Virus record (IMG/VR): IMGVR_UViG_3300005519_000001
Coordinates: 1-64,000 of that record
Source: a virus
Length of the DNA: 64,000 nt
Strand: one strand, 5' to 3'
A program made the translations under genes and the position numbers. Positions 1 through 7,306 of the stretch are shown piece by piece; within the stretch, counting starts at the first letter, position 1, and every line of letters starts with the position of its first letter. Under the pieces are notes generated by a model, which did no database searches, was not told the origin of the DNA, and saw nothing but the letters and a program-made list of their open reading frames with translations.

Positions 1-155
1 CGATTACATGCGATGTAAGACCATTAAAGCGGTCGATTGTCCGTTACAATCAAGCACTTAAGAGAGATTTCAGGCGTTCCGTGCTCGCATATCCGCGCAC
101 AACGCCGAACAAATGAAATCAAGGAGTTACAGGCGCTTTGTAGATGGGGACACCC

Positions 156-413
156 ATGAGAAACGGATCAGTCTGTCTATCCGATGTGGCAGCTAGAGCG
201 ACGCACATCGAACTGGCTTGCACGCGTTGCGAACGGCGCGGAAGGTATCGACTCGAAGGACTGATCCGTCAGTTCGGGCCTGACCTAGGGATTCCGGACC
301 TTGCCGAACAAATAGCGCCGTGTCCCAACAGAAACGCGAGCAACTTCAATGTGCGTTGCGATGTGTTTTATCCGGGGCTCGGTGCTCTGATGCGGGGCGA
401 GAAGGAAGAATAG
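156..413 (+). CDS. small Cys-containing protein of unknown function
   Basis: An 85-residue protein. The chosen ATG at 156 follows a GGGGA at 147-151; an in-frame ATG at 144 lacks a well-placed ribosome site. A CTRC pair sits near residue 22, and further Cys residues (APCPN, VRC) follow about 30-45 residues later, so a small zinc-binding fold is possible. Similar short proteins are common in proteobacterial prophages and have no assigned role. It heads the short + strand group that ends at 1583. The function is not known. Confidence 0.7.
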   Translation: MRNGSVCLSDVAARATHIELACTRCERRGRYRLEGLIRQFGPDLGIPDLAEQIAPCPNRNASNFNVRCDVFYPGLGALMRGEKEE

Positions 414-461
414 ACGAGGCGAAGGCCCGATTCATGCTGATCCCTCGAAACGGAGGTGACC

Positions 462-650
462 ATGTTCGAATACCGCAACCCTGAAGCGATTCTAGAAGTA
501 GTGTTGCCCGATCCGGCAAAGCGGAACGAGCACGGGCATACTCTTGCCGAGGAATTCGACCATTACTGCGACGTCACGGGCTGCCCCAAAGACGATGCGT
601 GGGCGAAGCTCGCGTTAGCGTGGGCTTGGACTTCCCGATACCGTGATTGA
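462..650 (+). CDS. hypothetical small protein
   Basis: A 62-residue acidic protein. The ATG at 462 has GGAGG at 452-456, which is better placed than the in-frame GTG at 456. Its stop overlaps the GTG start of the ligase-like gene by 8 nt, so the two are probably translationally coupled. The sequence resembles no domain I recognise; it contains a short Trp/Ala-rich C-terminus (AWAWTSRYRD). Confidence 0.65.
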   Translation: MFEYRNPEAILEVVLPDPAKRNEHGHTLAEEFDHYCDVTGCPKDDAWAKLALAWAWTSRYRD

Positions 651-1272
651 CGCGTCCGACTTGATGCTGGCGACGCTTCACGGCCGACCATTCTCCGATC
701 CTGACTGGCTGTTCGAGCTCAAGTACGACGGGTTCAGATGCCTGGTCGTCAAGGCTGGCGGGGATGTAAATCTATGGAGCCGAAACGGCAACCTGTTCAA
801 CGGGTCGTTTCCCGATATCGTTATGGCGATATCGAAGGTGCCCGGTAACTTCGTATGGGATGCGGAATTGACGGTCGACGACGACACTGGGCGATCGGAC
901 TTCGAGCGGCTTCGACAGCGCGCGGTCACCAAAACACCGAAGAATGTCCGCGCCGCGGTGAAGTCCGATCCGGCCCGGCTGTATATCTTCGATGCGCTGT
1001 CGATCGACGGCGCCGACATCCGAGGCTTGCCGCTCCTTGATAGGAAGCTGCACCTGCGCGATTCATTCGAAAACACGCGCACACTGGTCTACGCGAGCGG
1101 CATCCCCGAAGAAGGCAGATTGGTTTTCGACGAGATCGAGAACCTTGGGCTGGAAGGGATGATCGCCAAGCGGATGGATTCGACATACCAGCGCGGCAGG
1201 TCTCGCGACTGGCTTAAAATTAAGTACCAAGGATATGGGCGACCGGCCGCGTTAGGCTGGGGTAGGAAATAA
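643..1272 (+). CDS. ATP-dependent DNA ligase adenylation domain (LigD-like, no OB fold)
   Basis: A 209-residue protein with the nucleotidyltransferase motifs of ATP-dependent ligases: motif I ELKYDGFR with the adenylated Lys at about residue 27, a motif III-like WDAEL near 71, motif IV EGMIAKR near 178 and motif V WLKIKY near 194. The family joins nicked DNA through an AMP-enzyme intermediate. The usual C-terminal OB-fold domain is absent: the protein ends about 12 residues after motif V, so it may be a minimal ligase or a truncated one. Start is GTG at 643; an ATG at 664 is an alternative. Its place in an early-type operon fits a role in phage DNA repair or recombination. Confidence 0.8.
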   Translation: MIDASDLMLATLHGRPFSDPDWLFELKYDGFRCLVVKAGGDVNLWSRNGNLFNGSFPDIVMAISKVPGNFVWDAELTVDDDTGRSDFERLRQRAVTKTPKNVRAAVKSDPARLYIFDALSIDGADIRGLPLLDRKLHLRDSFENTRTLVYASGIPEEGRLVFDEIENLGLEGMIAKRMDSTYQRGRSRDWLKIKYQGYGRPAALGWGRK

Positions 1273-1289
1273 CGACCCACGGAGGAAAC

Positions 1290-1583
1290 ATGACGCATGA
1301 TGAACTGCACCATAGGCTGACCGAGCAACTTCAAACAATGCCGCTCGGCACTTCCGCCGACATCACGGACTTCGCGATCGCCTATTGGGACGGACACAAG
1401 GTCGTGTACGCATTCCTGCGCGATGAAGGCTGCGGCCGGGTCGAAGAAGAGTTCGATTTCACCGAGCACGAGTTCGATCAGTGGGCGGATGCCTTGGCAG
1501 CTTGGGAGAAAGAGCCTAAGTTTTCGGTACGACCTGAGATTCTGGAGTGGCTGAAGGATGCGCCGCCGTTTGAGGCTGGCTGA
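1290..1583 (+). CDS. hypothetical protein
   Basis: A 97-residue acidic protein that starts at an ATG after a clear GGAGG (1281-1285). The composition is Trp- and Glu-rich (YWDGHK, EEEFDFTEHEFDQW) with no recognised domain. It is the last gene of the left + strand group; no strong intrinsic terminator is seen immediately after it. Confidence 0.65.
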   Translation: MTHDELHHRLTEQLQTMPLGTSADITDFAIAYWDGHKVVYAFLRDEGCGRVEEEFDFTEHEFDQWADALAAWEKEPKFSVRPEILEWLKDAPPFEAG

Positions 1584-1702
1584 TTGATCGTCGCCGGAGG
1601 CGAGAGAGGAGGGGTGTTTCAGCACGTTGAAAGTCTGAAAGACGGCCGACCCAGACAGGGCCGGCTGTGTGCAACAGAAGATGGGCTGCCAATCGGAAAA
1701 GA

Positions 1703-1894
1703 TCAGGATGTGCTCTTCTTTCCATTAAAGCAGCCGAGCTGCAAGAAGATCAGCAGCAGGACGGGGGGAGAGCTTATGATCGCCGCACCTATCCGGTCAT
1801 TGGTCTGGGCAATCAGAAGCGCCATCGGTGCCAGGCCCACGAGCCAGAGGAAGATCTTCTGCGCTACGTTCGTACGTCGATACCAGTTCTGCAT
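1703..1894 (-). CDS. small two-span membrane protein
   Basis: A 63-residue protein with two hydrophobic stretches (residues about 12-29 and 36-53) separated by a short polar segment. The ATG follows a GAGG on the - strand. Reading frame, start signal and membrane pattern support a real gene, but no homologue is recognised. It lies alone between the + strand group and the end of the leftward late operon. A holin-like or superinfection role cannot be excluded. Confidence 0.5.
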   Translation of the reverse strand: MQNWYRRTNVAQKIFLWLVGLAPMALLIAQTNDRIGAAIISSPPVLLLIFLQLGCFNGKKSTS

Positions 1895-2059
1895 GGTCGT
1901 CCTCGTTTTTAGTGGTCGGCAGTTTAGCGCTGGTCACATCGCTCGGTCTAGTCCCGCCGCTCTGGTCAAAGCCTACGAAATATAAGCCTTGAATGTCTAC
2001 CCCTATTAGAGCGCATTCACTCCACGCGCAGCATACGACCTACGAGGCTGGCTTACAAC
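1895..2059. other. intergenic, no gene seen
   Basis: This short non-coding gap separates the end of the leftward late operon from the small membrane protein gene. I see no convincing terminator hairpin with a T-run and no repeat. Confidence 0.5.
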
Positions 2060-2446
2060 TCAGGTCGTCGCACGTCCATTGCCCCAATGCGACCAACCGA
2101 AGGCGCGAACGCCTAACCACATGACTTGTCGGGTCAGCCACGAGACGCCCGTTAAGGCTGACGCCTCACGCAGAATCGCATCCGCCGTCTTGCGATCCAC
2201 GATATGCGTTGAGTACGCGTAGTCATGGATGACGCTGGCCATGTTGGCAACGCCGCCGGCGAAGTCGTAGACGAAGGGGATTCTAGGCGTGCTCGCCAAG
2301 TCAGTAACGAATCCGGCCGGGACGGTGATCGTTAGATTCGCCACGTCAGACTGATAGACCAGTTGAGCGTTCAGCCGCCAGGTCGCCGGCCTATCCTTGA
2401 TCAGGTCGGCGTCTAACACGTCATACGGCTCGACGAACGCACTCAT
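2060..2446 (-). CDS. DUF1353 family phage protein
   Basis: A 128-residue protein with the DUF1353 hallmarks: FVTDLASTPR near residue 46, then HDYAY near 72 and an ADAILREA segment. The family is common at phage lysis or late-operon ends and has no proven function; conserved Asp/His residues suggest a hydrolase-like fold. Its start overlaps the stop of the upstream lipoprotein gene (ATGA), so the two are co-translated. It is the last late gene on this strand. Confidence 0.85.
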   Translation of the reverse strand: MSAFVEPYDVLDADLIKDRPATWRLNAQLVYQSDVANLTITVPAGFVTDLASTPRIPFVYDFAGGVANMASVIHDYAYSTHIVDRKTADAILREASALTGVSWLTRQVMWLGVRAFGWSHWGNGRATT

Positions 2447-2865
2447 ACACCGCTCGCGGCCGATGCTGGATCAGCAGTAGCCGGCAGCGAAGCCAGTACG
2501 CTCGACAACACGATTTGCGCAACCGTTAGGTCGATGCCGATCTTCGTCTTGTCCTGGTCCGAAAGCGGCGATGCGTTGACGACGGCCATTACGGCCGGCA
2601 ATGCCGTTGCACCGAGCGACTTCAGATCGGCGACGTTCACGCTCGAGCCAGCAGAGCAAACGGCAGCCACAATCGGCGCTGCGTCGGCGAGCTTGGCCTT
2701 GGCATCATCGCTGAGACCGACGACGGCTTGCAGAGAGGCAATTGCGGTTTGCGTCGGGGGGCATACCTGCGCAGCGATTTGAGCGGGAGTTTTGACGGTG
2801 CCAGTGGTAGCGCAGCCGGAGACGAGCGCGACAAGGCCTGCCGCGAGCAGCATGAATTTACGCAT
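2443..2865 (-). CDS. phage lipoprotein
   Basis: A 140-residue protein with a type II signal peptide: MRKF, then a hydrophobic core, then lipobox LVSGC with Cys at residue 18. The mature part is Ala/Val-rich and helical. AAGGA precedes the ATG. It lies in the lysis end of the late operon next to a second lipoprotein. An outer-membrane spanin role is possible from location, but the sequence does not show it. Confidence 0.75.
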   Translation of the reverse strand: MRKFMLLAAGLVALVSGCATTGTVKTPAQIAAQVCPPTQTAIASLQAVVGLSDDAKAKLADAAPIVAAVCSAGSSVNVADLKSLGATALPAVMAVVNASPLSDQDKTKIGIDLTVAQIVLSSVLASLPATADPASAASGV

Positions 2866-2875
2866 GGTGATGTCC

Positions 2876-3178
2876 TTACTTGAGGATTTTGGCGGCTGAG
2901 ATAGCCGTGTTCGAGATAGCGCCGGCGACGTCCGATGCGACAGCGCTTGCTTGAGCCTGACCTTGAAACGCGGTCACACCGGTTTCTTGGAGGGTGATGA
3001 CGTAGCCTGTTGGTGTCTGCGCAAACATCGCATTGACCGATTGCGCCTCTTTGCCGCTATGGATCGTGATCTCAACTCCGTCCGTCAGAGTGACTCGGTA
3101 GTCGGACTCGCCGGCATACCAGATGGAAGCGCAGCCGCTGAGTGGTACGCACAGTAGCGCCGCGGCTAGGGCTTTCAC
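2876..3178 (-). CDS. second small phage lipoprotein
   Basis: A 100-residue protein with a short signal peptide and lipobox PLSGC (Cys at about residue 16). The mature part is a beta-rich segment (YRVTLTDGVEITIHSG) followed by a Gln/Ala/Ser helix. It overlaps the upstream small membrane gene by ATGA. Two adjacent lipoproteins after an endolysin could include an o-spanin, but no matching inner-membrane partner embedded in frame was found. Confidence 0.75.
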   Translation of the reverse strand: MKALAAALLCVPLSGCASIWYAGESDYRVTLTDGVEITIHSGKEAQSVNAMFAQTPTGYVITLQETGVTAFQGQAQASAVASDVAGAISNTAISAAKILK

Positions 3179-3369
3179 GCTGCGGGCGGCGTTGATGCCG
3201 AAGGCTTCAGCGTGTGATACAGGCCCAGGCCGATCAGTCCGTCCTTGATGTAGTCAACGAACGAAGTCGCATCGGCCTTGCCCGTATAAACGAGGTATGC
3301 CCACGCGCCAAACAGGACGGCGCCAATCAGCATCTTTTGGGTCGCGGGGGAAAGGTTGCCGAGGGTCAT
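3175..3369 (-). CDS. small membrane protein, holin candidate
   Basis: A 64-residue protein with one clear membrane span (about residues 13-30, MLIGAVLFGAWAYLVYTG) and a weaker hydrophobic stretch near 44-54. A GGAG precedes the ATG. It is in the lysis region, downstream of a terminator hairpin and coupled to a lipoprotein gene. Size and location would suit a holin, but this is inference only. Confidence 0.65.
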   Translation of the reverse strand: MTLGNLSPATQKMLIGAVLFGAWAYLVYTGKADATSFVDYIKDGLIGLGLYHTLKPSASTPPAA

Positions 3370-3383
3370 AGGTGAGGCTCCAA

Positions 3384-3407
3384 TAAAAAACCCCGCACGG
3401 GGCGGGG
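3384..3407 (-). terminator. intrinsic terminator
   Basis: CCCCGC (3391-3396) pairs with GCGGGG (3402-3407) around a 5-nt loop, and six A residues at 3385-3390 give a T-run on the - strand. It lies just after the 3417-4454 gene and before the holin-candidate gene. Confidence 0.75.
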
Positions 3408-3416
3408 TTCGGGGGA

Positions 3417-4454
3417 TTAGACGGCCAGAATCTTTTCGGGAGGCCAGCCCTGTTTGACGCCGTAGTACATGCGGCTAGCATTGAGACCAAGTTCAGCGGC
3501 CCACTGCGAAACAGTCATGCGACGCCCTTCGTGCTCGATGAAGACATTGTTCCGTTTATTGATGGATTGTTCGGCCGCGGTTGCCCACCGACAGTTTTCC
3601 AACGAATATCCTTCGTTGACCCGGTCGCGCTCTAGCGTCATACCGGCAGGGCTCTCGCCCATGTCGGCAAGAAAGTATTCAAAACCTTGCCGCCAGCGTT
3701 CGCACACAGTGATGCCGCGCCCGCCGTACAAGTGAAACTCTGCGTAGTTCGGATTCTCGCAGCGGGTCCGCATGTCGCGATAAATCTGATAGGTGCGACT
3801 GCGCGATCCTTTGCGGCTATGCCCATGCCTTGTACGGGCGGCGGATGTCAAAGCCTTCTGGCATCCGCACGAAGTGGTGTGTCCCGTCCTGAGATTATTT
3901 ATGGATACGACTGCGGTTTTTCCACAATCGCATTGCGCCTCTACCATCCGGTGATTTGCGGTGCGCCTGTCAATACCTCGCATGACCGTCAACTTTCCGA
4001 ACTTTTCACCTAATGGAAGGGCGTGCATTTGCCGTTGCACTTCGCCAACCAGGCAACCACAAGAACGGGTTCCCCGCTTAGTCCTTAGTTGCCCGATGGC
4101 TACCAAACATTCGGTGCCGCAATCGCACAAGCATTGAATCTTGCGCCCGCTTCCCGATCCAACGGCCTCGGCACTCATTACAACCAGCTTGCCGAAGCGC
4201 GATCCAACATCGACAGACTGAACTGCGCCAGAAAGCACCTGCTTTGCGGCGTAATCGCGAGCTGCGTCGCGCCGCAAACAACCGCAAGATTTCTTGATGC
4301 CATTCACAAGCTGCTGGCAACTAGCCTCAGTCTCTTTGCCGCAGTCGCAGATGCAGCGAACGCGCTTGATGTGGAATTTGTCGCGCCAATATGCACTAGT
4401 CACGACGAGACGGGAGAACCGCGCTCCGATTGGAGTAAAATCACAGGCAGCCAT
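3417..4454 (-). CDS. putative homing-type DNA-binding protein with three zinc-ribbon repeats
   Basis: A 345-residue protein. Three tandem modules (about residues 12-59, 86-134, 151-198) share the pattern FG/S-K/R-L-V, then CDCG, then SCGC, and look like zinc ribbons. The C-terminal part (about 218-310) carries the phage motif YRDMRTRCENP, LYGGRGI, WATAAEQSINKRN and ends in a short HTH-like segment. Such C-termini occur in phage HNH/homing-like proteins and in no essential virion gene. A strong AAGGAG precedes the ATG and a terminator follows the gene, so it is a self-contained insert between lysis genes. Nuclease activity is inferred, not shown. Confidence 0.75.
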   Translation of the reverse strand: MAACDFTPIGARFSRLVVTSAYWRDKFHIKRVRCICDCGKETEASCQQLVNGIKKSCGCLRRDAARDYAAKQVLSGAVQSVDVGSRFGKLVVMSAEAVGSGSGRKIQCLCDCGTECLVAIGQLRTKRGTRSCGCLVGEVQRQMHALPLGEKFGKLTVMRGIDRRTANHRMVEAQCDCGKTAVVSINNLRTGHTTSCGCQKALTSAARTRHGHSRKGSRSRTYQIYRDMRTRCENPNYAEFHLYGGRGITVCERWRQGFEYFLADMGESPAGMTLERDRVNEGYSLENCRWATAAEQSINKRNNVFIEHEGRRMTVSQWAAELGLNASRMYYGVKQGWPPEKILAV

Positions 4455-4529
4455 CGTGTGCTCCTTGTAAGCAGATGGTGGTTAGAGGCCCGCAAGGTGT
4501 TAGCGCACCGAGTGGGCCTCGCCATTATA

Positions 4530-5036
4530 CTACGACTGCTTAGTACCACGAAGCTTATTGTCCTCGTTCTTCGCGTGGCCGATCGCCTTGGTAATTTCGA
4601 CGCCATGCTTTGCTGACTTCAGTGCCAACCACGTGGGCATGCTGAGTTCGTGAACGCCAAGATTGACACCACGGTGATGGCCACCAGGGACTTCGACACC
4701 ATCCAGAACATGCGATCCGCAGAGCACGACCAGATTACGAATGTCATCCGGCGTTTCGATCGGCTGCTCTCCCATCTTGTGCGTGTAGCCGTATGGGTCG
4801 AAGACGTGTAGCGTATCGAGCACCTTCTCTGCGTCAAGTGCCGGCCACAGAGACCATTCGTGCAGATGGTGAACCTCGCGCGCGTCACGTGATCCGCAAA
4901 TCCAGCATGGCAGATCGAGTTGCTTCACGAGAATCCGCTTATTCTTGCGGAATTCAGACGACTCGGTGCGATCGGCGTGAGTCGGGAATTCGACGACCTC
5001 GTGAAAGCTGTGTGATTGTTCGTGCGCTTGGGTCAT
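4530..5036 (-). CDS. HNH-like endonuclease
   Basis: A 168-residue protein with CWIC near residue 44, HHLHEW near 56 and NLVVLCGSHV near 106; this Cys/His layout is typical of HNH nucleases with a zinc site. No Shine-Dalgarno sequence precedes the ATG, and an intrinsic terminator lies just upstream. It sits directly beside the zinc-ribbon gene, between the endolysin and the holin candidate, which suggests a second mobile insert in the lysis cassette. Confidence 0.75.
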   Translation of the reverse strand: MTQAHEQSHSFHEVVEFPTHADRTESSEFRKNKRILVKQLDLPCWICGSRDAREVHHLHEWSLWPALDAEKVLDTLHVFDPYGYTHKMGEQPIETPDDIRNLVVLCGSHVLDGVEVPGGHHRGVNLGVHELSMPTWLALKSAKHGVEITKAIGHAKNEDNKLRGTKQS

Positions 5037-5047
5037 GTTTTAGGCGT

Positions 5048-5069
5048 AAAAAAAGCCGCTAGGCAGCTT
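5048..5069 (-). terminator. intrinsic terminator after the endolysin gene
   Basis: On the - strand AAGCTGC and GCGGCTT (one G-T pair) form a 7-bp stem with a CTA loop, followed by a T-run complementary to 5048-5054. Confidence 0.65.
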
Positions 5070-5092
5070 ATGCGTGAGACGAATAAAAGGCA

Positions 5093-5113
5093 GATATTCG
5101 CGTGGCGAATATC
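5093..5113. repeat. perfect 9-bp inverted repeat over the endolysin stop
   Basis: GATATTCGC and GCGAATATC flank a 3-nt loop. The right arm contains part of the endolysin stop codon (5112-5114). There is no T-run directly after it, so it is either an mRNA 3' hairpin or a protein site. Confidence 0.7.
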
Positions 5114-5567
5114 AGACTGCGGCCATGTCCAGCGCGCTGAGCCCGTGCGCCTTGATGATTGAGACGATCTTCTGCGCGTAGAGAGGATCAGTTGCGTAGC
5201 CGGCGGCGGCCACAGCCTGTGCGAAGAGCGCACCAGTCGTGTAAGCGAACGCCGGCTGATACCGCTTGTTCGTCAACAGGAACTGCGCGTGATCCGTGAT
5301 CGATCCAAGCCAGTCGGTATAGGCTCGAAACTTTGCCGTGATCGTGATGGTTTTGCCGCCGACGACCTCGTGGGTGATCTGCGAAGTGACCGGTCCTTTC
5401 CACGACGGATCAGCCTTGATGCCGAACAGATTAAAGCCTGGGCAATGCGCACCCCATGCAGACTCGAGCGCGGCCTGTGCGACTGTGAAACTGGCGGGGA
5501 TCTTGGTCGATTTGGCCGAGGTCTTTGCGGCCGGACCGATAGCGGCGATGAAGTCCTGCGGTGTCAT
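5112..5567 (-). CDS. endolysin, FlgJ-type N-acetylglucosaminidase (GH73-like)
   Basis: A 151-residue protein from the ATG at 5567; in-frame starts at 5579 and 5594 fall in the T-run and stem of the upstream terminator. It matches the glucosaminidase/FlgJ fold: AALESAWG with the catalytic Glu at about residue 35, then FNLFGIKA, a beta segment (GKTITITAKFRAY), and FLLTNKRYQPAF. The family cleaves peptidoglycan glycan strands. No signal peptide is present, so export would need a holin. It lies in the lysis module with small membrane proteins on either side. Confidence 0.85.
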   Translation of the reverse strand: MTPQDFIAAIGPAAKTSAKSTKIPASFTVAQAALESAWGAHCPGFNLFGIKADPSWKGPVTSQITHEVVGGKTITITAKFRAYTDWLGSITDHAQFLLTNKRYQPAFAYTTGALFAQAVAAAGYATDPLYAQKIVSIIKAHGLSALDMAAV

Positions 5568-5579
5568 GTGAGCACCCAT

Positions 5580-5602
5580 AAAAAAAGCCCGCATAAGCGG
5601 GC
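5580..5602 (-). terminator. intrinsic terminator before the endolysin gene
   Basis: GCCCGC (5587-5592) pairs with GCGGGC (5597-5602) around ATAA, with a long A-run (T-run on the - strand) at about 5579-5586. The run borders the endolysin start region, so termination and endolysin translation share sequence. Confidence 0.8.
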
Positions 5603-5604
5603 AG

Positions 5605-5934
5605 TTACTTGTCGGCTTTCGTATCGATCTTTCTGTGCATCTCAGCGAAGCCGTCCCGCGTTTCTTTTGAATTGAGGTTGACGGCTTCGATCAGACGTTC
5701 AATAGATCGCTCGAGACTCCCAACAGCTTTCGTCAACTCCGTCTGTGTGACGTAGTGCTCGGCGACATACAGGCGATGGCCCTCAAGCGCCTTGGAGACC
5801 TCTTTGATAGCCTCGCCCTGCTCTTGAATTACCTTGTCTCGTGCTGTCTCCGATCGTTGCCAGAGCCATGCAAATACACCGCTAACCGCAGCGAATCCCG
5901 CGCACCCAACCTCAACAACGGCGGTGTAGTCCAT
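5605..5934 (-). CDS. membrane-anchored coiled-coil lysis-region protein
   Basis: A 109-residue protein from the ATG at 5934; an upstream in-frame start at 5961 lies in a terminator-like hairpin. It has one N-terminal membrane span (about residues 5-22) followed by a long charged helix with a heptad-like pattern. The layout fits phage holin-associated or i-spanin-like proteins placed upstream of endolysins. The function is inferred from topology and position only. Confidence 0.7.
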   Translation of the reverse strand: MDYTAVVEVGCAGFAAVSGVFAWLWQRSETARDKVIQEQGEAIKEVSKALEGHRLYVAEHYVTQTELTKAVGSLERSIERLIEAVNLNSKETRDGFAEMHRKIDTKADK

Positions 5935-5947
5935 TCGAATCCCGGAA

Positions 5948-5973
5948 AAGAAAAAAGCCACTCGAAGGCGGCT
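5948..5973 (-). terminator. probable terminator at the moron border
   Basis: On the - strand AAGCCGC/GTGGCTT (with a G-T pair) encloses a CTTCGA loop and is followed by TTTTTT. It marks the left edge of the + strand cassette at 6.1-9.9 kb. Confidence 0.55.
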
Positions 5974-6157
5974 TAGTTGGTCATGTTGTTAGCGCGGTCT
6001 TTGCCGCAAAAAATTCACACTCAAACACTTGACGGAACAAACCCTAGGGGGCTAATATCCGTTCCAGAGGTAGCGCACCGCGCGACCCGAACAACCCGAT
6101 AGGACGATCCAATGAAAATCAGCTTTCGCTCGCGCGTCGACCGCGCACCCAGAAGAC

Positions 6158-6451
6158 ATGCCAATCCAATTCAGCGAACCATCGACAGAAGATCTGGCGG
6201 AACTCAAGCGCCGTCGCAATGCGACCGGCAAGGAGATGGCCGAGGCATTCTGGCTGGGAAGCGATCAGCAGTGGCGCAAATATACGGGCGGCAAGGAACC
6301 GCGGAAGATGGGACCGCACGTTGCGTTCGTGGGCGCGGCTCGTATGGCTTTGACAGCAGAAGAGTTCAACCGTGTGCTGCAGTTCATGGAGACGTTCGGC
6401 GCACACGTTCGGCAGGACATCTCTGGAGAAGAGGGGCAATCGCAGCCCTGA
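6158..6451 (+). CDS. putative XRE-like helix-turn-helix protein
   Basis: A 97-residue protein. DLAELKRRRNATGKEMAEAF near residues 11-30 and the following SDQQWRKYTGG resemble a helix-turn-helix seen in small phage regulators. It starts at an ATG with a weak AGAAG. The 6112 ATG opens a different frame that covers this gene and runs into the SGNH-like gene; this frame has the protein-like composition in the shared stretch. It may control the conversion cassette that follows. Confidence 0.7.
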   Translation: MPIQFSEPSTEDLAELKRRRNATGKEMAEAFWLGSDQQWRKYTGGKEPRKMGPHVAFVGAARMALTAEEFNRVLQFMETFGAHVRQDISGEEGQSQP

Positions 6452-7206
6452 CGGCCTGCCTTGCTGCATGCGGTGGCGGAGAGAAGCCGGCTGACACGGC
6501 GATCGTCAAAGCGATCGTTCCAGTGGCTGTTTTGCCAGCCTCGGCAGCATCGGAGGTGTCCGCGTCGCGGCCAGCATCGACGCCGATCGTCAATATCGAC
6601 GTCTACGGCGACGATGCGGCGATGGGTCTTTCGTCCTATGGCTTCGGCATTCCGGTCATCGTTAAACCAGCTTCAGCCAGCCTGCAAGACGCGCTGCAGA
6701 GGGAGTTCAACGATACCGGCATAACGGTCGCTAACCATGCGACTGGCGGGACGTCAGCGAGTCTGATGAACCTCCTCGACGGCATGGATGGCGGCGGTGC
6801 TCCGTTCGCTCAACGACTTGCGTCAACGCAATCGACGATAGTCGTGATTAGCTACGGCCTGAACGAGCAATACGGCGGCGAAACAGTCTTCGATTTCTCG
6901 GGCTACCTTGGGCAAGCCATTCAGACAGTGCGAGATGCAGGCAGAAGACCAATTCTTGAGACTCCGCCGCCAACGTGCGACAGCGATCATCCGTTCACGG
7001 CAAGCTACGCCGCTGCAATCAAAGCGGCCGGTGCGACCTACAACGTGCCGGTGGTCGATAACTACGCTGCGATTTCTGGTCTGGCCGATTGGCGGTCGCA
7101 CATGGATGCGATGTGCATATTGCCGGATGAGGCATTGCAGGCGTTTAAAGCTCAGCAGGAGTTGACAGTCATCGGACCAATCATTAAGGCCCAATTCGGC
7201 GAATAG
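6421..7206 (+). CDS. SGNH/GDSL hydrolase-like lipoprotein (5' end unresolved)
   Basis: The reading frame is secure to the stop at 7206, but no ATG, GTG or TTG lies where a lipoprotein should begin. The signal sequence is clear: LWRRG, a hydrophobic ALTACLA core, then lipobox LAAC before GGG. Upstream in-frame starts are an ATG at 6112 and a GTG near 6271. The mature domain has SGNH-like order: YGDDAAMG (block I, with Asp where GDSL enzymes have Ser), an ATGGTSA segment (block II) and ISYGLNEQ (block III). The family de-acylates glycans or lipids. With the next two genes it forms a likely surface-modification cassette. Confidence 0.65.
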   Translation, partial: LWRRGAIAALTACLAACGGGEKPADTAIVKAIVPVAVLPASAASEVSASRPASTPIVNIDVYGDDAAMGLSSYGFGIPVIVKPASASLQDALQREFNDTGITVANHATGGTSASLMNLLDGMDGGGAPFAQRLASTQSTIVVISYGLNEQYGGETVFDFSGYLGQAIQTVRDAGRRPILETPPPTCDSDHPFTASYAAAIKAAGATYNVPVVDNYAAISGLADWRSHMDAMCILPDEALQAFKAQQELTVIGPIIKAQFGE

Positions 7207-7306
7207 ACGCCTACTGCGCAAGCAAGTCGCAAGATCCGGCGCAATTCGCCCGAGTCCAGTTCTCAATTGCGCTATGATGCGCCCAAACAATTCAGGAATA
7301 AGGGCA

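Noticed and set aside
6112-6420. N-terminal 103 codons of the 6112 frame as part of the SGNH-like protein
   Set aside because: They overlap the HTH gene out of frame and are Arg-rich and unlike a lipoprotein leader; kept only as an unresolved start problem.
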